Assembly: GCA_950022655.1 (NCBI GenBank)
Contig: OX465579.1
Location: 75,775,193 to 75,839,192 of the forward strand
Direction of reading: 5' to 3'
DNA length: 64,000 nt
DNA from: Alentia gelatinosa
Taxonomy: Eukaryota > Annelida > Polychaeta > Phyllodocida > Polynoidae
Part shown: piece by piece, positions 56,143 through 64,000 of the stretch
Layout: each line of letters begins with the position of its first letter
How positions within the stretch are numbered: position 1 is the stretch's first letter
Translations under genes and position numbers: made by a program
The notes under the pieces: generated by a model
Seen by the model: only the letters and a program-made list of their open reading frames with translations
Databases searched by the model: none
What the model was told of the DNA's origin: nothing

Positions 56143-56593
56143 GATTATTATTATTTTTTTTAACATTTTATTTATCCTGGGTTGATACATCGGTTTGTGC
56201 AACCGTTTTGCGGGTATCTCCCAGCATGGGAGTTTACATTATTTTCACCTTCTTTCTAGTATTGTTTTGCCACAATACAATCGTTTTTAACTCAGGTAAT
56301 GACATATGTCCAATCATAAGAAGGGCAACCAATTGGTTGCTGTACAAAGGGGTTACATTGCTTATTAGATAGTAATTATATAAGTCACCATTGTGAGTCA
56401 CTCGCGTTGAGCAAGTTTATAACCGATGAATAATAAAGATAAAAAGTACCTGTATGGCTTGTTGACTGTATTAAGTCTAGTACAATAATTTTAAATCTAG
56501 CAATAATTACTGTTGACGAGTTTCGTTCTGTTAATGACCAAATAAGTACGCAAAGGGACCGGCCAGTCCATTAACATCAAATCAAGTTTTGAG
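56143..56593 (-). other. 3' untranslated end of the Jockey/CR1-like LINE
   Basis: On the minus strand the segment after the ORF2 stop ends GGATAAATAAAATGTT and then A8 and (AAT)n. This is a typical simple-repeat tail of a non-LTR element. It abuts MITE C with about 65 bp between. Confidence 0.6.
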
Positions 56594-58245
56594 TCAGGGC
56601 CAGTTTTGTGCAAGTGCCCAGTTCTTCTGTATTAACTTAAATGCGTCTTTATTTTCGAGATTCCTTTGGTATGCTGGTAGTGAGTTCCAATCCACGGTAC
56701 CTCGGTAGAGAGAACTATGTTTAAACTGTTCGATATTTGGCTTGTGGGTCTTGAAAACTGGTCCCTCGTGTAGCCTTGATTCTCTTGTTGGTGATGGTTT
56801 AAGGAGACTCTCAGTACCCTTTTTAGTAAACATATAGTTCCGAAGGTGGGCGGTTCTGCATGCCTGCAGGTTTGAGATATTTGCGACTTGGTGAAGCATG
56901 ATTGTTGGTAAGTATGCATTGTCTCTGATACAGATACGTAAACATTTATTTTGCAGTCGTTGAAGTTTCACGAGCTGATGTTTAGCTGCATTGTCATAAA
57001 TTACATCCGCATAATCGAGGTATGGCAGAACCATTGATTTGTACATTATCAGTGCAGTGTGTTGATCAATATATTTCCTCAGTTTTGTCAATACGAACGC
57101 CTTGTGGGATACAATCTTTATTATGGAGTCTAGGTGTTTGGACATTGTCAACGTTTGATCCAAATGTACTCCCAAGTATTTGAAATGGTGAACACAGTCC
57201 AATTGAGAGTTTTTGATAGTAAGGTTTAGGTTTAGCTGAGTAGCCGATTTAACTTTAGAGCGTGTTCCAAAAATCATACACTTGGTCTTCTTATCATTGA
57301 TTGTCAACTGGTTGTTATCACACCAGTCAACAATTTTATCAAGTTGTCGCTGTACTCGTCCAAACACCTCGACAGGATTTTTTCCGGAGCCATAAATGAC
57401 CGTGTCATCTGCGTATAGCTGACATTTACATGAATCGAGTGTATCGACCAAATCGTTAATGTATATCAGGAAAAAGAAGGGGCCAAGTATAGAGCCCTGT
57501 GGGACTCCACACCTGACCCCCCTTTCACAGGAGACAACATTGTTGGCCACCGTACGCTGCGTCCTATCAGTCAATTAGTTAGAGACCCAATTTAGAGTGT
57601 TTCCCGTAATTCCCAGTTTCTCTAACTTCTTGATTAGTATGTTGTGGTTCACTGTATCGAACGCTTTACGCTGATCGATGAACACAGCGACGGTGACCTC
57701 CTAGTCATTCATGGCTCCAAACACATCGTTAGTAAACCTGGCATTCGTATCAACTGTTGAGTGCATCGGGCGAAAACCCCCCTGTAAATCGGTCAATAGC
57801 TCATTGTTTTCACAATATTTCATTAAATTCCTGTGAACAATTTTTTCGAGTAGCTTTCCGGGGACTGGAAGGAGGGAGATTGGTCTAAGGTTAGATACTG
57901 AAGAGCTATTCCCTTCTTTTGGCAGTGGTACAATCGTCGCCCTCTTCCAGTCACCCGGGAAGACTCCACTTATCAATGACAACCTGAACAAATGGGTAAC
58001 CTTGTCCACAGATGCCTGTAGAGCAACCTTGAGATATCTAGCAGATATCCCGTCCACCCCTGACGACTTTGGCACTGTTGATAACATATTTTTCATGTGC
58101 ACATCAGGTAATTTTCCTGCCGATTTCTCTATCACGATAATTGGGGAATTTGGCACCACCGGCAGACGAAAGACACCTGACAAATTAGTCCCGAGGATAT
58201 TTTGTTGTTGGTGAAAGGGATCACCGATCGCATAATTGGTCGGTT
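56594..58245 (-). pseudogene. Jockey/CR1-group LINE reverse transcriptase, two stops
   Basis: A single minus-strand frame, 5'-truncated near 58245. It reads SGVDGISARYLKVALQASVD, DWKRATIVPLPKEGN and NLRPISLLPVPGKLLEKIV. Then come FIDQRKAFDTVNHNILIKKL (motif A Asp present), CGVPQGSILGPFFFLIYIND, YADDTVIYGSG (motif C intact), FKYLGVHLDQTLT and finally DWNSLPAYQRNLENKD to its natural stop. This enzyme copies element RNA at a nicked target. Two in-frame stops (TAG after GAMND near 57700, TAA after LNWVSN near 57577) inactivate it. Otherwise the frame is well kept, so decay looks modest. The endonuclease domain is absent. Assignment to the Jockey/CR1 group is by motif style. Confidence 0.9.
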
Positions 58246-58261
58246 GGTTCTATACAAACAG

Positions 58262-58930
58262 AACTAAGGGTGTTTTTCAGTGACAACAATCGTTGATAAC
58301 GACCGTTTCCAGGCGTTAATGTCCTAAAGATGTACGATCGTAGAGGATCGGCCAATGATTGTTTGGCTACTACACGTAGCGAGGTTTGAGGTGTGCTTTA
58401 GTAATGACATAGGGCATCGTTGGTGAATTTGTTTGGCAAAGTGTCTCAACCGACGACTATGTTGGACATGTCATACAGGTATAATGGGTGGTTGTAACTC
58501 TTTTTTCAGATGCTAAAGTTTATTGAAATTAGGAAATATTTTGGGAGAATTTTCCTATATATCTGCTGTACCTCAAAACTTTATAATTATCCTTTGGTTA
58601 TTTCGATCGTGAGAATCATTTTCCTAAACCACCATGTTTTAGTCGACAACTATGGGCACTGCACAACTCAGCTGCTTTTGCAAAACCTACTGCGGTGCAT
58701 TACCAAATTTGTATATTTCCCTTATAATGATTGTCATGACTGAAAAACACCATGTATACTTCTTTGGTTTTCATAACAATCGTTCTGAACGACTGTTTTG
58801 GCGCCAATCTCCCATGGCGCGCTACGATTGTGTCTATAGGACGCCTGCTATCTTTTGTTCTCCAAACTGTCGTACATTCACTGGGCGATCATAGAGTATC
58901 GGTTCTAACAATTTTTGTGACTGAATATAT
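58262..58930. repeat. Candidate MITE, TTCAGTGACAACAATCGTT ends
   Basis: The left end TTTTCAGTGACAACAATCGT and reversed right end ATTCAGTCACAAAAATTGTT match at about 75% and enclose about 660 bp with recurrent AACAATCGTT and CTACGAT words. Borders are approximate. It begins immediately upstream of the LINE's truncation point. Confidence 0.45.
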
Positions 58931-58934
58931 GTAT

Positions 58935-59371
58935 ATATATATAAACATACATATATATATACATATATATATATATATACTATATAACTACGTTTATATA
59001 AATATAAATTATCAACCAATATCCTTCACAGGTTTATTCACTGCGGTACATCTTTTGTTGTTTTGCGTCACTCATACTTTCCAGGTTACCCGGTTACCTG
59101 ATGCGGTAACCGGAGGTTTCTTGGTGACGCTATTTTGGTTTAAACAACATTCCGCTCTTAACTGCTCACCTGAGCAGTCAATTTTTAATCTTACTTCGAT
59201 ATATAATTAGTTATTTTAATCTTAGGCTTGTATACCTTGATGTGTAGGACTGGGGTTTGTCCCAATGTATTATTGAATAAACCCTGTTTTTGATATTTTC
59301 CGCCATTCACGTCTTCGTCTCAATTATTCTATCACAATAATTATAGTATTACTTATTGATTATTGTTGTAC

Positions 59372-59439
<68 letters not shown>

Positions 59440-59440
59440 T
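58935..59440. repeat. AT microsatellites and spacer
   Basis: (AT)n tracts at about 58938-58985 and an uninterrupted run at about 59377-59436, with unassigned sequence between. Confidence 0.8.
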
Positions 59441-60890
59441 AGTAACATGTTAAAACCTGCATGCACTTGATGACTGACAAGTTGTATAAAGGTGTTAATC
59501 AAGAAAACACCTTCTAATGTTGTCTATCGGACGAAACACAACAACGCGGAAATTATTCATGGTCAGTATCGACCCAGTCATTATCGCGTCGCCCCATCGA
59601 TGTATCGCCGCCTATTTTAGGCCACGGAGATTAAATTTAGGAGTTCGAGTTGTTAAACGAGGTTTATCTACCTATAATGCTCTGACGTCACAGCATGAGA
59701 CACACCTCTAGGTTAGACCACGTGATTAGAACCCAATGTAGTTTATCATACATGAGGAAAGGGTCCCTACGACCTCATTTAGCCTGCGTTAGCGTCGGGA
59801 TGACCCAATTCAGCCCATCAGTTTAAGCGTTCGTCTGATCTTTTTATCTCAGGTTCGCCGATATAGCTATGCATTCCTGTAACGCCATATTATATAGTAT
59901 TAAGAGGGAGGCAAAGGTTATTTCTGGAATATTCTTTATGTGAAGCCTTTTGATAGAATGTTTTATGTTATAGTCGGAACATTTGCAATATGATACTTGA
60001 AATTGCATTCAACATTCAATGTTGCATTTTCTCCATTAACAACAAAGAAAAAAGTTAAATGACTGAAAAACAGGTTTTCAATTGTGCATTCGTAAATGCA
60101 TCAAAATTAAACCTGGTGTACGGAAAGAAGTAATTTCTTCTGTATTATCTTTCATGAGATATACCTTGTTTTTATCATGAAAGACTATATAGAAATTCCA
60201 AAAGGTTGATTTTCACATTGTACCTAACCTATGTCATTTTCCTAGAACCTTCAGAGAATTAGTAGATGTTTAGTACGACACATTTTAGCTTTTAAAACCA
60301 TAGGTCACCATCATTTACTTTGAGAGAGAATTGAGAATATCATAATTTTCAGTACATTTCCTATATCATATGTAATTTTACGTAATACAACCAGTAGGAT
60401 CAGCTAAACTGGCCACAACGTTTTATTTACTAATTTGAAAGTAGTAAAATATATCCCAAGGAACCAGGTTTTACTGATAATTAATAATATTCAAAATACG
60501 TTTTTAATGATTTCCAGGCGTATAATAATTAGGAGACATACTATTTGAGTGTGACCGTACGCTAGTAAAGAGGAAACAGCAACCAACCCTTTACTACATG
60601 TTTCGGCGGTTAAAGGAAATCATTTTAGGTCGGTGCCAGAGGTTATGGGGTGCCTGGCCATCGCGTTCGCCAGGCTATGCAAACTCCCAAATAATCAACA
60701 CACCAACGAACGCCCGTGATTGCCAGACGACGACCCCCGTCTAGTCATCCGCTGTGTCAACCTAGGCCTACCGCTAGATGGTAGCACGTTCTTCCGGTAA
60801 TGAACAAGACGCCGAACTGTGGCCGGATGCCCTTTTTGGAACGCTGCGTTTACCAACGTAATGTATTCCCCTCTACCGCTGCCTCTACAA
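59441..60890. other. Intergenic, no gene seen
   Basis: No recognisable feature. Confidence 0.4.
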
Positions 60891-60894
60891 CCCA

Positions 60895-61540
60895 AGAACC
60901 CCTTCACTGGCGTCTCTCACAGACCTCTCTGACACCACTCTCTCCTACATCCCTTTCACCCTCTTCATTCCTATGCCATTGACACCCTCTTCTTCCTCCT
61001 CCCTCACCCACACCCTTTTCACCGTCCTCCTCGCACATCCCCCTCACTGAGCTCTTTTCCACACACCCCTCATATTCCTCCCTTCTTCAAAACTCTCACC
61101 CTCCTCCTTTTCACATTTATCTTACCCCCTCCCACACACGCCCCTCCCTCCCTCTGCCGCACCCCTCTCATTCATCTTCTTACATCACCTTTCTTACTCT
61201 CCTCCCTATTTTTACGCCTTTATCCTACAACATCCCTCTAAACCTTCATATCCTCCAAGACCCTCTTACCCTCCACCCTCCTGTCGCAAACACCCGTCCT
61301 GCTTCCCACATCGATTTGACTGTTCCCCTTGTTTACCGTTTTTACCCTACCATACGCGTTTTACCCTTCTTGCCCTTCTTACCCTTCTTATTCATCGAAA
61401 CCCCTCTTACACTCCTCCCTCCGACATCACACTCACCAGTCCCCTTCAAACACCTCAGTTCTCTCTGCCAATGCACCTGTTACTTTTACTTCTTGGCCAT
61501 CTTAACAATATTCCATCACCCTCTGAATTCAGATTGAAAG
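60895..61540 (+). repeat. ~640-bp polypyrimidine tract
   Basis: The plus strand is overwhelmingly C and T with scattered A and very little G (ACCCTC, CTCCTC, CACCCC words). It includes a short tandem ACCCTTCTTGCCCTTCTT near 61370. It carries no gene. Confidence 0.8.
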
Positions 61541-61589
61541 GCTGTTATTTTGGGGCTTTATATGTATTTCACTTAACAATGTGTGGACT

Positions 61590-62766
61590 ATAAAGCGCAA
61601 CGCACACTGGGCGACTTTTTTCCGTGCGATATGCTTGAGACTTTCTAGGGACAATATCGCAAGGGGGTGCAATAAACGGAGCAGGGGTCGGGAAAGTCGC
61701 CAACAAATTTTGCTCCAGCGTTGGTCCCCCCAGCAGGAGGTTTAACGAAAATTTCTAGGCCTATCCAAACACACCTTCAGACATTCCTTGAGACTTTCCT
61801 TGAGTTTTTTCCTTACAAAAAGTCTCAACGAAGGATAATCGGTTTCTGATAGCAATAAAATGGATGCAAAGTGGGCCCTTTTGGCATTTAAAAAAACACT
61901 TTTAATTATACTTATATGTTTTGACTCAATATCATATATGAATTGGACGCCACTGACTTTAATTGAATTGTGTACTTATGCATTCTGTTCCTGACGCATA
62001 CAGATATTAAAATTATTATTCATTAACAGTATAGACAATTCATTAATGCCCGGCCTCCACCTACTACGATATGGCACCGATATGCCCTACGATGCACCTC
62101 CCGATGCAAAACCAAAATCGCGTCGGAAGGTCACCTAATATCGGGGCAGTTGACCACATTTCTGCGATTAGACACCGATAAAAACCCCGTACAATGTGTG
62201 GTAGATTGGCATGTCTAGACATATGTCTACGATTTTGCACCTTCCCGATATGTCGCCGATATTTGCTTTTTGTATCGGTGCCATATCGGTAAGTCTAAAT
62301 TTCTATCGTAGTAGGTGGACGCCGGGCCTAACAGTATAGATAATTTTATCAAACAAATTTGTGATATATAATGACTTTTTACAATTATTATATGTTTCTG
62401 TAACGGGAAACAAATTGGCTGAGACGTTTGAGACCAGCTGCGGGCTGGATATATCGCTTGAGACTTTCCGGGACCCAGGACCCGGGCCGACGGCTGCCCA
62501 GCCGGAGTTGGCATCAAAAAGGCAAAAGTCGCAAAAAGGCAATAGGATATAAACATTTTATATTCGAAAGTCTCAAGGAAAGTCTCAAGGGAAAGTCGCC
62601 AATAAACGCCAAATCAGGTGGGGGGGGGGGGGGGGGGAAGGGTACATAGTGGGGTCTGCAATATCGCAAGGAAAGCATGTTACACGTTACGATTTTGTAC
62701 CGGGAAAATATTATAACGACTTTTCCGCTAAAAACGGGAAAAGTCGTACAGTGTGGTTGGGCTTAA
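61590..62766. repeat. Outer MITE with CACACTG..CGACTTTT ends, containing another MITE
   Basis: Left ATAA + AGCGCAACGCACACTGGGCG; right end reversed TTAA + GCCCAACCACACTGTACGAC. The interior repeats GAGACTTTC/GAAAGTCTC and GTCGCC words in inverse orientation. The MITE at 62043-62332 interrupts it and a G18 run lies at 62620-62637. The right TTAA is shared with MITE D. Confidence 0.55.
62043..62332. mobile_element. GCCCGGCGTCCACCTACTACGAT MITE, copy 1
   Basis: The left end GCCCGGCCTCCACCTACTAC and right end GTAGTAGGTGGACGCCGGGC are inverted, next to TTAA at left and CTAA at right. The interior (ATATCGGGGCAGTTGACCAC) matches 63099-63369 almost throughout. Confidence 0.85.
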
Positions 62767-63102
62767 CCCTTTCCCTGCAGCACCCAGTTCCCCTGCTCAG
62801 AATTACACGGCAGGCATTGCCTGCCCAAACGACCCTGCTACAGCAGGCACTTTTTGGGGAAATAGCAATGTCATGTGATGTGTCATGTGATTCAAGTAAT
62901 TTACCTTGGTGACTGGTCATATTTTGTTATACCAAATCAAAGGTTAATATGGCTCTTATACATCGTGAAAATTGCTTTTAAGTCAAACAATTATCTTTTT
63001 ATATATTTATTTTTGTATATAAGTATCGATGATACCTTGAGGCATCTTCCTGCCGTAGCCAGGGGAATGCCTTGAGGCATCTTCCTGCTGTTAAAGGGTT
63101 AG
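62763..63102. mobile_element. TTAA-flanked MITE D
   Basis: TTAA + CCCTTTCCCTGCAGCACC at left, CTGCTGTTAAAGGG + TTAG at right, with the shared interior GGGGAAATAGCAATGTCA and about two 35-bp subterminal units. It abuts elements on both sides through shared TTAA/TTAG. Confidence 0.85.
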
Positions 63103-63369
63103 GCCCGGTGTCCACCTACTACGATATGGCTCCGATATGGTCTACGATGCACCTTCCGATACAAAAACAAAATCGCGTCGGAATGTCACCTAATATCGGG
63201 GCAGTTGACCACGTTTCTGCGATTAGACACCGATAAAAACCCAATACAATGCGTGGTGGATTGGCTTGTTTAGACATATGTCTACGATTTTTCAACTTCC
63301 CGATATTTTGTATCGGTGCCATATCGGGAGGTCTACGATTCTATCGTAGTAGGTGGACGCCGGCCCTAA
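63099..63369. mobile_element. GCCCGGCGTCCACCTACTACGAT MITE, copy 2
   Basis: TTAGGCCCGGTGTCCACCTA at left, TAGGTGGACGCCGGCCCTAA at right. Shares the whole interior of 62043-62332 with scattered substitutions and a small deletion near the right end. Confidence 0.85.
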
Positions 63370-63502
63370 CACAACGCTTGAGTAGAGTTGAAAAATACAC
63401 CGGAAGTTCAATGCGCAGAACTCTCCACTCGCCTAATCGTAGTCTCTGTTGTTCAGTATAAGCAAGCGTTTAACAAATAATACGCTTGGAGAGTGTCCGG
63501 CC

Positions 63503-63570
63503 TCACACTGCAACGCTCGAGCAACCGACGGGAAACTTTGCGGAAGAATAAACCGGAGCGGCGCAGTGTA
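63503..63570. repeat. Second copy of the 70-bp inverted-repeat element
   Basis: TCACACTGCAACGCTCGAGC to CCGGAGCGGCGCAGTGTA is the 10035-10104 element in opposite orientation; no flanking duplication is evident here. Confidence 0.7.
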
Positions 63571-64000
63571 TTCTGCTGCCTTTCCTGAGTTACACCGACG
63601 GACGTATTCCCTGCCATATTCCGTATTTATCGGCCACAATACGCGCATGCGTCTCGCATGTTCTTCTCCTCAGCTAGCATGGACTATTGGAGTACTCTAG
63701 CCTCTAGATACATGAAAACTACTTACAGAAAAGACTTGATGTGATGCAGTATGATTACGTTAATGTGTAACATGAATATGACGTCGTAGGAAGCTGAGCG
63801 CCTGATCTCTGCTAGGAGAGCGCATCAAGCACCGATAAATTGTACCTCTCCAGTCGTGGACTTCAAAACTGTGCAAGTTCCTGTATTCGCACCACTAGTG
63901 GGTGATGAATATGGAATATGGCAGGGTAACCAAATATTGCATCACACCGGCGAGTGAGACGTCGAGTTATCCATTGTTTTCGCATACATACGCTATTTCA
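63571..64000. other. Terminal spacer
   Basis: No gene recognised. A CGCGCATGCGTC NRF-1-like motif lies near 63642-63653. Confidence 0.35.

Noticed and set aside
1..64000. tRNA genes, CRISPR arrays, bacterial operons or ribosome-binding sites
   Set aside because: No tRNA-like A/B box pair with cloverleaf potential was seen apart from the weak SINE-like case, and the sequence is plainly eukaryotic.

Overview
This is eukaryotic, animal-type DNA. It is AT-rich and almost entirely non-coding, with GT-AG splice signals, non-LTR and Penelope retroelements, a tyrosine-recombinase retrotransposon and many foldback or miniature elements (MITEs). There are no operons, ribosome-binding sites, tRNAs, rRNAs or CRISPR arrays. 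The mix of L1/Tx1-like LINE, Jockey/CR1-like LINE, Penelope-like element, Ngaro/DIRS-type element, TTAA-flanked MITEs and a DUF3504 (Crypton-derived) gene suits a large, repeat-rich invertebrate or basal-deuterostome genome, probably marine. The sequence alone does not fix the species.

Layout. At 0-9 kb there is the C-terminal end of an L1/Tx1-like LINE on the minus strand running off the left edge, several MITE relics, a candidate LTR, a GC-richer block of decayed minus-strand reading frames (5.4-7.5 kb) and a 596-bp foldback (7528-8123). At 10-12 kb a 70-bp inverted-repeat element sits in a perfect 10-bp duplication, and a Penelope-like endonuclease C-terminus is followed about 250 nt later by a hammerhead-ribozyme-like core. 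At 13-22 kb there are foldbacks, MITEs, a possible SINE and two weak candidate exons. At 22.6-24.3 kb a minus-strand gene with a DUF3504 domain spans a convincing 253-nt intron; an SR/RD-rich reading frame lies upstream.

The most striking locus is 24.9-30.2 kb. A TTAA-flanked MITE has been split by an essentially full-length Ngaro-type retrotransposon carrying Gag, RT-RNase H and tyrosine recombinase on the minus strand. It has textbook split direct repeats (A1-ORFs-B1-A2-B2). The repeats are identical (A) or differ at one position (B), yet Gag and Pol are broken and the RT catalytic box reads YIYD.

From 30 to 64 kb the window is repeats: further TTAA MITEs, a broken L1/Tx1-like LINE (39.6-41.4 kb), a 265-bp element with 35-bp terminal inverted repeats, a degenerate 34-bp minisatellite (47.7-48.3 kb), a tandem ~340-bp duplication (49.4-50.0 kb), a Jockey/CR1-like LINE (56.1-58.2 kb), a ~640-bp polypyrimidine tract and a cluster of nested and abutting MITEs (61.6-63.6 kb).

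No complete, intact host gene can be demonstrated. The DUF3504 gene is the only reading frame with both a recognisable domain and a well-supported intron. All homology calls come from reading motifs by eye; no alignment or search was run.
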